Origin: Acidobacteriota bacterium
Lineage (GTDB): Bacteria; Acidobacteriota; Terriglobia; Bryobacterales; Bryobacteraceae
Length of the DNA: 28,665 nucleotides
Direction of reading: 5' to 3'
Assembly (NCBI GenBank): GCA_023436715.1
Contig: JAEZIJ010000254.1
Location: 1-28,665 of the forward strand
The notes beneath the pieces were generated by a model. That model was not told the DNA's origin and ran no database searches. It saw nothing but the letters and a program-made list of their open reading frames with translations. Position numbers and translations under genes: made by a program. This document shows, in pieces, positions 16,060-24,404 of the stretch. Each line of letters begins with the position of its first letter. The first letter of the stretch is position 1.

Positions 16060-16145
16060 CCTCCTTTCTGAGTGAGTTAGCACCTCAGATCAGGCCGGGT
16101 TGCAGTAAGTAAACGCAAAAACCAGAAATCAGACATCAAAGGAGG
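16060..16145 (+). promoter_or_regulatory. Leader with possible Shine-Dalgarno sequestration
   Basis: CCTCCTTT at 16060-16067 is the exact reverse complement of AAAGGAGG at 16138-16145, the ribosome binding site of the YciE-like gene. A small stem CTGAG/CTCAG (16068-16072 with 16084-16088) lies directly inside the would-be helix and could bring the two strands together. Closing the 8-bp helix would hide the ribosome site. The pairing is seen in the sequence, but a regulatory role is inferred. Confidence 0.4.
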
Positions 16146-16153
16146 ATATCTTC

Positions 16154-16645
16154 ATGCCAATCAAGGACCCAAAGGAGCTCTTCGTGCGCATGCTGAGCGA
16201 TTTGCGTCAAGGCACGGAGCGCACGACGAAAATCGTTCAGGAGCTCAGCGAATCCGCCCAGAAGCGAGAGATAAAAGAGGCCTTGGACGCCAGGGTCTTC
16301 GTGTTAGAGAAAGACCTTGCCTCGCTTGATCAGTGCTTCAGTCTTATCGGCGAAAAACCCATGAAGCCCACCGGACGCATCAACGAGGTCTTTGTTGAGG
16401 ACTTCCGCAGGGAACTGGCTGAGATGCAGTCCCCGGAGGCGAAGCACCTGTTCATTTTGATGAAGGCCAACCACCTGATCCACTTCCGCATAGCTGAGTA
16501 CGAGGCTCTGATCGCGGCGGCCGACGTGACGGGCCACTATGGGGTCGGCGTGCTGCTCGAGAGTTGCCTTGGAGACACGCTTGCCTTCGTGGGACGGTAT
16601 CGGCACCTTATCAGAGAACACATTTACCGGGAGCTCGCGGCGTAG
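16154..16645 (+). CDS. YciE/YciF-family ferritin-like protein (DUF892)
   Basis: This 163-residue, almost all-helical protein matches the YciE/YciF (DUF892) ferritin-like stress protein family in length and pattern. An N-terminal KELFVRMLSDLRQGTE helix (about 7-22) is followed by a second helix with LEKDLASLDQCFSLIGEKP (about 51-69) and a third with KANHLIHFRIAEYEAL (about 104-119). The last helix includes GVGVLLESCLGDT (about 128-140). Such proteins bind a di-metal site and are linked to stress or redox protection. Some of the usual Glu/His metal ligands are hard to place here, so metal binding is uncertain. It has a perfect AGGAGG ribosome site and stands alone. Confidence 0.82.
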   Translation: MPIKDPKELFVRMLSDLRQGTERTTKIVQELSESAQKREIKEALDARVFVLEKDLASLDQCFSLIGEKPMKPTGRINEVFVEDFRRELAEMQSPEAKHLFILMKANHLIHFRIAEYEALIAAADVTGHYGVGVLLESCLGDTLAFVGRYRHLIREHIYRELAA

Positions 16646-16684
16646 GCCGCGCTCTCTTGCCAAGCCACAGGCCTGATCCCCCGC

Positions 16685-16718
16685 GGCGCCTTCCTTCTAC
16701 TGCGGCCAGGGAGGCGCC
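16685..16718 (+). terminator. GC-rich hairpin between convergent genes
   Basis: GGCGCCTTCC (16685-16694) and GGGAGGCGCC (16709-16718) can pair over 10 bp with one G-U. It lies between the convergent YciE-like gene and the VWA gene. No T-run follows, so its role as a terminator is uncertain. Confidence 0.35.
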
Positions 16719-16770
16719 CGCCTTCCCGCATCACTTTGCCGCGACCCGGTAACGAGCCATCCACCTGCCA

Positions 16771-17775
16771 TCAGGGCACCCTTGCCCATGAATTCCCGCT
16801 TGCGCCTGGAACGGAATAGTAGCCGCGCCGCGCTCTGACCAACGCATTCGGGTGCTGTTTCTGTGCTTCTGGCGTGAGCCGAACATCAAGTCGGTGGAAT
16901 TCGCGCTGCGCCGCGGGCTCGGCGTAGAAACCGAGCAGGTACCGGAGGCGAATCCGCCGCATGAGTTCCGGGAACTTCTCTCGAAATAGATCGCCAGGAA
17001 TAGCCTCGCCTCCTGTCGCCTGGACGGCATCGCGAAGCGAGGCGCCAGTGGTGCGCGGTCCTCCTATCCCGCGACTGACCCGCGGAATTCCCCAGATGCC
17101 TCCCGCACCAATCTCACGCGACGGCTGCTTGCCGAAGACACAAATTGCTTCGTTGAGGGTAGCATCAGATTCGAGCAGTTCAGTAATCAATGGGTCAAGT
17201 GTGATCCTTGAACCGCGTTCTACATCATCAGTAATCGCCACGATTGCGCGGCGCCTCGCAGGGTCTTTCGGGCGGGGGAACAGAGTAGCTGCGGCCTTCA
17301 CAGCATCATACAAGTGGTCGTACCCAGGTCGTCCGTACTTCGGGTTGCCGAGCACGAGCGCATGCCTGACCTTCTCCAGATCGTCGCTCATCTGGAGGTC
17401 GATCTTCGATTCGGAATTGGTGCGAAGGACCGCACCGCGATCGCCGGGGCGGAGTTCCGCAGCCGCGGCATTGAGTCCTCTGTTGAATTCCTGCCGGTCC
17501 CTTAAGGTGCCTAACCCGCTTCGGCCGTAAAACAAGAACACGAAGTCGACAGGCGCTGTCTCGAAGTGGAACTCGCGCACGTCCCGCCGAACGCCTTCGT
17601 CGTATACCTCGAAGTCTTTAGGGCTGAGAAGGTCCAGGACTCGGCCGGTCCCCTTTTCGGTGACTTGAACGTCGAGCATCACGAGCTGCGCGTTTGCGGA
17701 GAATCGGGGTTGCTCCTGAGCAAAAGCTCCAGAGCCGAGAACGAACAAGAGGAGCCATTTCGATCTTATCGTCAT
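16771..17775 (-). CDS. Secreted VWFA-related protein with degenerate metal site
   Basis: This 334-residue protein has a signal peptide (MTIRSKWLLLFVLGSGAFAQ) and then the VWFA-related domain common in Acidobacteria. An N-terminal beta domain (LVMLDVQVTEK, LLSPKDFEVYDEG at about 31-61) is followed by a VWA core (about 76-290). In the first strand the expected metal motif DxSxS is replaced by Y83-G-R-S-G, so all three ligands are lost. The second-half strand AITDDVERGS (about 175-184) is kept. Its ATG overlaps the stop of the upstream VWA gene by 4 bp (ATGA), so the two are cotranscribed and coupled. It is probably a protein-interaction module. The function is unknown. Confidence 0.85.
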   Translation of the reverse strand: MTIRSKWLLLFVLGSGAFAQEQPRFSANAQLVMLDVQVTEKGTGRVLDLLSPKDFEVYDEGVRRDVREFHFETAPVDFVFLFYGRSGLGTLRDRQEFNRGLNAAAAELRPGDRGAVLRTNSESKIDLQMSDDLEKVRHALVLGNPKYGRPGYDHLYDAVKAAATLFPRPKDPARRRAIVAITDDVERGSRITLDPLITELLESDATLNEAICVFGKQPSREIGAGGIWGIPRVSRGIGGPRTTGASLRDAVQATGGEAIPGDLFREKFPELMRRIRLRYLLGFYAEPAAQREFHRLDVRLTPEAQKQHPNALVRARRGYYSVPGASGNSWARVP

Positions 17776-18434
17776 TCCTCCCCCTTGCAGGCCGCGATTG
17801 CATACCTCAGAACATATCCGTTCGTGTCGCGTATAACCACCTTGCCCCCAGTTTCTTTAGCGAGCGGCTGAAGCTGTTTTGCGGCAAACTGCACGTCTGG
17901 ATAGCGAGTTCCCGGATATCCGTTCTTCTGTTGGAAGCGATCAGGGTAGGGGCTAGCCATTAGGAATCCCCACACCGCAACGCCCTTTGCTCCTGCGTCG
18001 CGGATGATATCCGCCGGCGCGCGTGTTGAGCCTTGATCCACGTCGTTGGTGATGACGGCAACTACGCGTCTCCGGCTCGGGTCGAGTTTGGCCGGGAATT
18101 GCTCAAGAGCAAGCGTAAGGGCGTCGTACAGGCACCGCTTTCCTGACCGGCGGACGATCGTGCGGGTGGACCTTGTGAGTGCCTTCCCGATTTCTCCCGC
18201 GTCGCTGGTGAACCCAGCCTGGAGCTTGGCGCCTGAGGAAAAGCTCATCACTGCGACCCGGTCGTTCGGGCTAAGCTCAAATGTCGCAAGACGAGCTCCC
18301 GCTGTGACAAAAGCAGCGGGATCGGCCATGTTTTGGCTGACGTCCAGCATAAACAGGATATCCAGCGGCGGGTCGGAATTTCCGAAGGCCAAGCAGGCTA
18401 AGAATGGCAAAAGAACGCAGGTTCTCAGGGTCAT
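17772..18434 (-). CDS. Secreted short VWA-domain protein
   Basis: This 220-residue protein consists of a signal peptide (MTLRTCVLLPFLACLAFG) and a VWA domain. The first strand reads ILFMLDVSQNM, with D31-x-S33-x-N35 in place of D-x-S-x-S. RRRVVAVITNDVDQGS (about 124-139) is the later strand and closely parallels the partner gene. The frame is open upstream to 18746, but only the ATG at 18432-18434 gives a signal peptide, so this start is chosen. The stop overlaps the next gene's start by 4 bp. It lacks the N-terminal beta domain of its partner and so is close to a bare VWA. Confidence 0.82.
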   Translation of the reverse strand: MTLRTCVLLPFLACLAFGNSDPPLDILFMLDVSQNMADPAAFVTAGARLATFELSPNDRVAVMSFSSGAKLQAGFTSDAGEIGKALTRSTRTIVRRSGKRCLYDALTLALEQFPAKLDPSRRRVVAVITNDVDQGSTRAPADIIRDAGAKGVAVWGFLMASPYPDRFQQKNGYPGTRYPDVQFAAKQLQPLAKETGGKVVIRDTNGYVLRYAIAACKGEE

Positions 18435-18939
18435 GGTTGAGGCAGTTGACGTACCCGGCAAGAACGAGGTTACACCCAGCCGCAAATGCCGCATTTTGCG
18501 CCGCCGAGTCCTCTCTAATCTGGGGCGTGGGCGCCCGCACTGTGGGCGCCCATGTCGTATGCTGCAGACAACACCTCTGCTGTAGACAGGAGGCAGAACG
18601 ACCGAAAATGCCATGCCACGAGTCACCACCCCCTCGATAACCTGTGTGCCAAGGTCCTGATGGTCCTGGCGGCGAGTTCTATCGCTCATAGATGAGCTTG
18701 ATCCAGGTGCTGCTCGTGGTGCGGGGGCAGTAAAGCGGCGCGCCACCTTGGAGCGCGTGTCGATAACGGCAATCAGGGTTCCACAATGCCGTGCTGAATA
18801 CTTCTTGGCCCCAAAGCGCCCCGCCAGCTTACAATGAGCGACTTACAGGCTCGCTGGAAGCCCCAGCTTAAGACGTGTTTCATACTGCATGGGAACCTAC
18901 CTCGGTATTTCCGGCCCTCAACTGTGCTTAATTGGAATC
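18435..18939. other. Intergenic region of about 500 bp without a supported gene
   Basis: This lies between the divergent short VWA gene and RNase R. Two copies of GTGGGCGCCC (18527-18536 and 18542-18551) and an imperfect palindrome (18481-18500, CGCAAATG and its near complement) are present and may be regulatory. A minus-strand open stretch from about 18825 down to 18435 runs into the VWA gene, but it has no recognisable domain or signal and is taken as chance. No RNA gene was recognised. Confidence 0.5.
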
Positions 18940-21249
18940 ATGGATTCCGAAGTCGGGACGCCCAAGAGCGATTCCGAGGTTCTCGATCACATCGCGCACG
19001 CTCCCCATGCCCGCGCCAGTTTCAAACAACTCGTCCGCGAACTCGGCGTGCGCGGCGCGGCGCGCGAGCAACTCGAATCCGCCCTCGCCCGTCTTGCCGG
19101 GCGCGGTGACCTCGTGGAACTCCGCGGCGGGCAGTACGTCGTCACCAGCCGCAGCCGCGAATTCGCAGCCGGCCGCCTTCAGATGCACCGCGAGGGCTAC
19201 GGCTTCGTCATCTCCGATCATCCCGATGAGTCCATTCGCGGCGACATCTTCATCCCGCCCGCTTCCGCCGAAAAGGCCATGCACGGCGACCGCGTGCTCG
19301 TGCGCGTCGGCCGTATCGCTTCCGATGGCCGCGCCGAGGGAGATATTGTCCGCGTCCTCCAGCGCGCGCACCACACCGTCGTCGGCGAGTTCCGTGTTCG
19401 CGTAAACGGCAACTTCGTCGTTCCCCATGACGAGCGCATCCAGCAGTGGATCGAAATCCCGCCCGGCCTCGAAATGCCCGACCACGGCTGGACCGCGGAC
19501 CGCATCGGCGCTCGCCCGCTCGAAATCAATGACCCCGCCGGCCTCGACGGCATGATCGTCAACGTCGAACTCCTCGAGTTCCCCGAGGCGCGCCAGAACG
19601 CCGTGGGCCGCGTCACTGAAGTCCTGGGCTATCCCGACGATTTCGGCGTAGATGTCGAGATCGTCATCCGCAAACACCACCTGCCGCACCGCTTCCCGCC
19701 CGAGGTGATCGAGCAGGCGCAAAGCATTCCCGGCTCCATAAACGCCGGAGAGCTCGAGGGCCGAACCGATTTCCGCGGCATGGACGTCGTCACCATCGAC
19801 GGCGAAACCGCGCGCGATTTCGACGACGCAGTCTGGGTGGATAAGGCCCCCAACGGCAACTTCCTGCTTCATGTCCATATCGCCGACGTCAGCCACTACG
19901 TCCCGCCGAACACGCCCATCGACGCCGAAGCGCGCCTCCGCGGCACCAGCGTTTATTTCCCGGACCGCGCAATTCCCATGCTGCCGCTCGAACTCTCCAC
20001 CGGGATCTGCTCGCTCAACCCGCGCCAGGACCGCCTCGTCCTCTCCGTACTGCTCGAACTCGATCACCGCGGCGACATAGTTTCCCAGGAGTTCACAACC
20101 GGAGTCATCCGAAGCATCGAGCGGATGACTTACACGAATGTTCATCTTCTGCTCGAAGGCGACCCGGGCTTGCGGGAGCGCTATGCGCATCTGGCCGGAC
20201 GCTTCGAGCTCATGCGCGATCTCGCGCTGATTCTCAACCGGAAGCGCACCCGCCGCGGCTCCATCGATTTCGATCTCCCCGAGCCGCTCATCGAATTCGA
20301 CGAGTGGGGCGAGATGGCGGGCGTTCGCCGGGCGCCGCGGAACATCGCGCACCGCATCATCGAGGAATTCATGCTCGCGGCGAACGAAGCCGTCGCCGCC
20401 CACCTCGAGCAGCTCGCGATTCCCTCAATCTTCCGCATTCACGAGACGCCCGATCCAAAGCGCGTCATGGAGTTCGAGGAACTCGCGGTGCATTTCGGCT
20501 ACTCGCTCGGCATCGGAGCGATCCCCGTCAAAAAGTATTCGGTGGTGGATCGCCGGCGTGACGGCACAAAGGTGCGCCGCGACATCGTGCTCGCGCAATC
20601 CAGCCTCGCTGTTTCCTCGCGCAATTACCAGCGGCTTGTGGGGAAGATCGAAGGCAAGCCCGAGGAGCGCATCCTGAGCTATCTTATGCTGCGCTCGCTC
20701 AAGCAGGCGCGGTACAGCGCTGAAAACGCCGGCCACTTCGCGCTCGCGGCCGAAGCCTATACCCATTTCACCTCGCCCATCCGCCGCTATCCCGACCTCA
20801 TCGTGCATCGCGTGCTGCGGTCCGCGCTGGCCAGCCGTCCCGCGCCCGCCCTCACCCCCGGATCGGCGCGCGTCGTCGCCGAGGAGTGTTCCCAATCCGA
20901 GCGCCGCGCCGCCGATGCCGAACGCGAACTCGTCGAGTGGAAAAAGGTCAAGTTCATGGCCGAAAGGTTGGGTGAGGAATTCAAGGCGCTCATCATCAGC
21001 ACTACCCGCTTCGGCTTCTTCGTGGAATTAGAGGATCTGTTTGTCGAAGGTCTCGTGCCGATCGAAACTCTCCCCGGCGAACGCTACACCTACCACGAGA
21101 ATACCCGCAAGATCGTTGGCGAGCGCAGCCGCCGCGAATTCTCCATCGGCGACCAGGTGCAGGTCCGCCTGGATCGCGTCGAGGCCATCGAGCGCAAACT
21201 GCAGTTCTCGCTCGTCGAGGCGCGCCGGCGACGGTCCACGCACGTGTAA
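18940..21249 (+). CDS. rnr: Ribonuclease R (RNase II family 3'-5' exoribonuclease)
   Basis: This 769-residue processive 3'-5' exoribonuclease degrades structured RNA. An N-terminal winged-helix domain (about 10-70) is followed by cold-shock domains (GYGFVISD, about 87-94, and a second near 145-230) and the RNB catalytic domain (about 265-620). The active-site aspartates D287, D293, D295 and D296 are present in TIDGETARDFDDA. A C-terminal S1 domain follows (about 675-760, FGFFVELEDLFVEGLVP). There is no long Lys-rich tail. The ATG at 18940 is preferred. An in-frame ATG at 18889 would add 17 residues without a known domain, and neither has a strong ribosome site. The gene converges on the histidine kinase gene. 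The identification is secure. Confidence 0.95.
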   Translation: MDSEVGTPKSDSEVLDHIAHAPHARASFKQLVRELGVRGAAREQLESALARLAGRGDLVELRGGQYVVTSRSREFAAGRLQMHREGYGFVISDHPDESIRGDIFIPPASAEKAMHGDRVLVRVGRIASDGRAEGDIVRVLQRAHHTVVGEFRVRVNGNFVVPHDERIQQWIEIPPGLEMPDHGWTADRIGARPLEINDPAGLDGMIVNVELLEFPEARQNAVGRVTEVLGYPDDFGVDVEIVIRKHHLPHRFPPEVIEQAQSIPGSINAGELEGRTDFRGMDVVTIDGETARDFDDAVWVDKAPNGNFLLHVHIADVSHYVPPNTPIDAEARLRGTSVYFPDRAIPMLPLELSTGICSLNPRQDRLVLSVLLELDHRGDIVSQEFTTGVIRSIERMTYTNVHLLLEGDPGLRERYAHLAGRFELMRDLALILNRKRTRRGSIDFDLPEPLIEFDEWGEMAGVRRAPRNIAHRIIEEFMLAANEAVAAHLEQLAIPSIFRIHETPDPKRVMEFEELAVHFGYSLGIGAIPVKKYSVVDRRRDGTKVRRDIVLAQSSLAVSSRNYQRLVGKIEGKPEERILSYLMLRSLKQARYSAENAGHFALAAEAYTHFTSPIRRYPDLIVHRVLRSALASRPAPALTPGSARVVAEECSQSERRAADAERELVEWKKVKFMAERLGEEFKALIISTTRFGFFVELEDLFVEGLVPIETLPGERYTYHENTRKIVGERSRREFSIGDQVQVRLDRVEAIERKLQFSLVEARRRRSTHV

Positions 21250-21262
21250 CCCGCCGCAGGGG

Positions 21263-21547
21263 CCACGCATGCGCCCGCCAATCAACCGGCTTTGTTCAGG
21301 GCACGGCTTTTTAGCCGCGCCGCAGCGCCATATGGGAGCCACGCATACGCCCGTCATTCAACCGGCTTTGTTCAGGGCATATGGCTTTTTAGCCGCGCCG
21401 CAGCGCCATATGGGAGCCACGCATACGCCCGCCGATCAACCGACTTTGTAATGCCGTGGCGCAACGCCATATAGGAGCCCTGCATGCGCCAATCAACCGG
21501 CTTTGTATCAGGGCACGGCTTTAGCCGTGCCGTAGCGCCACGAGAAG
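21263..21547. repeat. Four-copy tandem REP-like array
   Basis: Copies at 21263-21338, 21339-21416, 21417-21477 and 21478-21547 are 61-78 bp long and share blocks such as CGCATACGCCCGCC, ATCAACCGGCTTTGT and CGCAGCGCCATA. Copy 4 carries the palindrome GGCACGGCT-TT-AGCCGTGCC (21512-21531, 9-bp arms). Copies 1 and 2 have variants of it, and copy 3 has lost it. In copy 2 a different pairing (CATATGGC with GCCATATG) exists. The array fills the gap between the convergent rnr and kinase genes, a usual place for REP elements, and may end transcripts or stabilise mRNA 3' ends. Confidence 0.8.
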
Positions 21548-21551
21548 GCCC

Positions 21552-21563
21552 GGGCTTTAGCCC
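21552..21563. repeat. Short GGGCT/AGCCC hairpin next to the REP-like array
   Basis: GGGCT-TT-AGCCC forms a 5-bp stem with the same TT loop and GGCTTTAGCC core as the REP-like copies. It looks like a shortened relative of the array palindrome. It is too small to be called a terminator. Confidence 0.45.
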
Positions 21564-21622
21564 CTGTCTACTATGGCTATACCCAAGCACAATGCCGATC
21601 CGGACAAACAAGCAGCCCGAGC

Positions 21623-24187
21623 CTAAGCCTCACTCATCAGCGTGGCCCTCACCTTTCTTGCCAATTGCTGAATTGTGTAAGGCTTCTGAATGAAACCGGA
21701 AATGTGGCTTTCGGAAAACAATCCCAGAGTTTCGGCTTCGCCGTAGCCGCTCGAAATGACGACTCGCACGTCCGGCTTGACTTTCAGCAGTTCCGGGAGC
21801 GCCTCCCGTCCGTCCATACCGGGCATGCTCAGATCGAGAACAATCAGCGAGATGTTATTCGACGCCGCCTTGCAGATCCCGACGGCGGCCGGCCCGCTTT
21901 CCGCCAACAGGACGCCGTACCCGTACCGTTCGAGTCCCTTCTTCGCCAGCAGCCGGACGGCCTCCTCATCATCGACAACTAAAATCGTTTCCGAACCCGC
22001 GAGATCCTCATCTTCTTGCCGCCCCGGCGCCGGAACCGCTGCGCCATCGCATGCCGGGAAGAAGACCTCGAACGAAGTGCCCTTGCCCGACGTCGTGGAA
22101 ACCCTGATGGCGCCCTTGTGTCCCCGCACGATGCCGGCGACCGCGGCAAGGCCCAGCCCGCGGCCCGTAAATTTCGTTGTGAAGAAGGGATCGAAAATCC
22201 TGCTTCTGGTCGCCTCGTCCATACCGCAGCCGGTGTCCCGCACGTCGAGAAACACGTACCTGCCCGGCGCGATCTCGGCGTCCTCCAGATCGCGTTCTAT
22301 GTATCCGCCATCGACATCCTTTACGCCGGTCTTAACGGAGATAAGGCCGCTATTGTCCCCGATCGCCTCGGCGGCGTTGATGAGGAGGTTCATCACAACC
22401 TGCTCGATCTGACTTGGATCGGCTTCCACCGCCGGCAGGTCCGCTTCGAAATCGGTCTGAAGAAAGATCCTCTTCGAAATGGAGGACCGGACAAGCCCGC
22501 ACAAATCTTCAGCGATCAGTGACAGACTCAGAGGCTGAACGACAAACCTGCCCTTGCCTGCATAAGCCAGCATCTGCCTGGTCAGATGCGCCGCCTTCTC
22601 GCCGCTCTTCACTATGTCCTCAAGACATTGGGCCGCCTCGTGGCCGGCCGGCAGCAGCCGCTGAGCCAGGCTTGCATTTCCAATCACCCCTACCAGCAGA
22701 TTGTTGAAATCGTGCGCAATGCCGCCCGCGAGCAGGCCGAGGCTCTCCAGTTTGTGCGCCTGGCGGAGACGCTCCTCGGCGCGCCTGTGCTCGGTGGTAT
22801 CGGTCAGGAACAGCGATAACCCCTCGGGCGACGGATAGCAGCGGACCTGGTACCACCTGTTAAGTGGCTCGGGGTAGAACGCCTCGACCTGGACCGGCAC
22901 GTTCTCAGCCATAGCCCGGCGGTAGGCGGCGCCGAAGGGCGAGTCCGCCACTTTCGGAAACACTTCCCAGAGGCTCTTGCCCAGTAGTTCGTCGGCCTTC
23001 ATGCCGAGCATTCTTGCACCCGCCGGGTTGACGTACGTATAGCGCCACTCGCGATCAAAGGAGTTAAAACCGTCGGATATGCTTTCCAGGATAGCGGCCG
23101 TCCGCCGGTGGGCTTCGGCCAGTTCCTGTTCCGCCCGCTTACGCTCCGTGATATCTTCCATCACGCCGATCGCATACTTCGGCCGGCCGCTCTCGTCGCG
23201 CACCAGCGAAGCAAACAACGTGCACAAAACGGCACTGCCGTCCTTGCGCCGATACCGTTTCTCCATCGTGTAGCGCTGAACCTCGCCGGCCATCAGGCTG
23301 CGCGACAGCGCGACAGATGCATCGGCGTCGTCCGGATACGTAAGGTCCCGAATTGTCTTTCCGAGCAGTTCATCACGCGTATACCCGAGGATCTCGCATA
23401 GCCGGTTATTAGCCGCCACAAACCGCTCATCCCGGCCCACCTGGGCGACACCCACCGCCGCCTGGTCGAATATCGCCCGGAAACGCTGTTCGCTTTCCCG
23501 CAGCGCGTCGTCTGCCCGCTTCCGGCCGGTGATGTCACGGGCTATCGTGGAGGTGCCAACGATTCTCCCCTCCCGATCTTGGACCGGTGACACGGTCAGA
23601 GCGACATAGATGCGCATGCCGTCCTTTCTGACGTGCACTGTTTCCAGGTTCTGGACCGAACCCCCTCGCCGCATGCGCCCTGTCACGACGCCCAGTTCCT
23701 CCAGATGATCGGGCGGAATAATCAGTGACATATGGTGTCCGATCGCCTCTTGAGCCGTGTACCCGTAGGTATGCTCAGCAGCTTTGTTCCAGCTCAGGAT
23801 CTTGTTCTCCAGGTCCTTTCGGATTATGACGTCCGCGGACGAGTCTATGATCGCTGCTGCCGCCCGGATCTCCTCCTTTGAGCGCCGCAGGCTGTCGGTT
23901 ATCACTGTGACCGCGATGCCCACGGCACCAAACAGAAGCAATGGAACTACGTCTCTCGGGCTGGAAAGGCTGAACGCATCCGAGGGAGGGATGATGAAAT
24001 ATAGTGCCAGTACCAAACTGAGCAGTGTTGCGAACACCCCAGGCCAGAACCCCCTGGCCGCGCTGATCATCACGCCGACGACGAGAAAGAGAAACGGTGA
24101 CCGCTCATCCGCCGGGGTGCCGAGCGTCAGAAGCACCGCTATCGTGACGCTCAAAGCCGCGAGCGCGTATGCTCGGAGGGTTCTCAT
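21623..24187 (-). CDS. Membrane hybrid histidine kinase: DUF4118, three PAS domains, HisKA/HATPase, receiver
   Basis: This 854-residue sensor kinase has about four transmembrane helices in an N-terminal DUF4118-like (KdpD-type) region (about 5-97). Three PAS/PAC units follow: about 105-225, 230-355 and 360-470. The HisKA domain has H492 in GGIAHDFNNLL, and the ATPase domain has NLLINAAEA (N-box), DTGCGM and GRGLGL. A C-terminal receiver has the phospho-acceptor D785 in LIVLDLSMPGMDG and an exchange lysine in FIQKPY. The ATG at 24187 is preferred because AGGGGAG lies upstream; an ATG at 24232 would add 15 residues. No separate response regulator or output gene is adjacent, so phosphate may pass to a distant partner. 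The ligand is unknown, and PAS domains suggest a redox, light or small-molecule input. Confidence 0.92.
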   Translation of the reverse strand: MRTLRAYALAALSVTIAVLLTLGTPADERSPFLFLVVGVMISAARGFWPGVFATLLSLVLALYFIIPPSDAFSLSSPRDVVPLLLFGAVGIAVTVITDSLRRSKEEIRAAAAIIDSSADVIIRKDLENKILSWNKAAEHTYGYTAQEAIGHHMSLIIPPDHLEELGVVTGRMRRGGSVQNLETVHVRKDGMRIYVALTVSPVQDREGRIVGTSTIARDITGRKRADDALRESEQRFRAIFDQAAVGVAQVGRDERFVAANNRLCEILGYTRDELLGKTIRDLTYPDDADASVALSRSLMAGEVQRYTMEKRYRRKDGSAVLCTLFASLVRDESGRPKYAIGVMEDITERKRAEQELAEAHRRTAAILESISDGFNSFDREWRYTYVNPAGARMLGMKADELLGKSLWEVFPKVADSPFGAAYRRAMAENVPVQVEAFYPEPLNRWYQVRCYPSPEGLSLFLTDTTEHRRAEERLRQAHKLESLGLLAGGIAHDFNNLLVGVIGNASLAQRLLPAGHEAAQCLEDIVKSGEKAAHLTRQMLAYAGKGRFVVQPLSLSLIAEDLCGLVRSSISKRIFLQTDFEADLPAVEADPSQIEQVVMNLLINAAEAIGDNSGLISVKTGVKDVDGGYIERDLEDAEIAPGRYVFLDVRDTGCGMDEATRSRIFDPFFTTKFTGRGLGLAAVAGIVRGHKGAIRVSTTSGKGTSFEVFFPACDGAAVPAPGRQEDEDLAGSETILVVDDEEAVRLLAKKGLERYGYGVLLAESGPAAVGICKAASNNISLIVLDLSMPGMDGREALPELLKVKPDVRVVISSGYGEAETLGLFSESHISGFIQKPYTIQQLARKVRATLMSEA

Positions 24188-24341
24188 AGGCAGGCGCTCC
24201 CCTGGATCCACGTATACACCTACGATGTTCATACTTCAAAGCGAAAGCGAAATCAACAATGCAGCGAACACGAGCCCGCGGCGGGCTCCTCCGGCTTAGC
24301 GGCGGCCATAGCCCACCGCTTCGGGTTGTTTCCGATCGGTG

Positions 24342-24371
24342 TTGACCTCGCACATGCAACGGTCGTAGATT
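24342..24371 (+). promoter_or_regulatory. Possible promoter of the CxxCH-propeller-TPR gene
   Basis: TTGACC (24342-24347) and TAGATT (24366-24371) are spaced by 18 bp, with five and four matches to consensus. Transcription would start near 24378, a short distance before the GTG at 24405. Confidence 0.35.
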
Positions 24372-24404
24372 AAGAGTCTCACCTCCCGAGACTTGGAACC
24401 TGTC

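Noticed and set aside
15965..16153. Known riboswitch or small RNA in the YciE-like leader
   Set aside because: No recognised aptamer core was seen; only the ribosome-site pairing is supported.
18435..18746. N-terminal extension of the short VWA gene
   Set aside because: The extension has no domain and would bury the signal peptide that starts at 18434.
18928..20403. Minus-strand open frame of 491 codons opposite RNase R
   Set aside because: The RNB active site and S1 domain make the plus-strand gene certain; the antisense product is Ala/Asp/Glu-rich without a domain.
21263..21547. CRISPR array
   Set aside because: The repeats are adjacent units of unequal length without unique spacers of constant size, and no cas gene is near.
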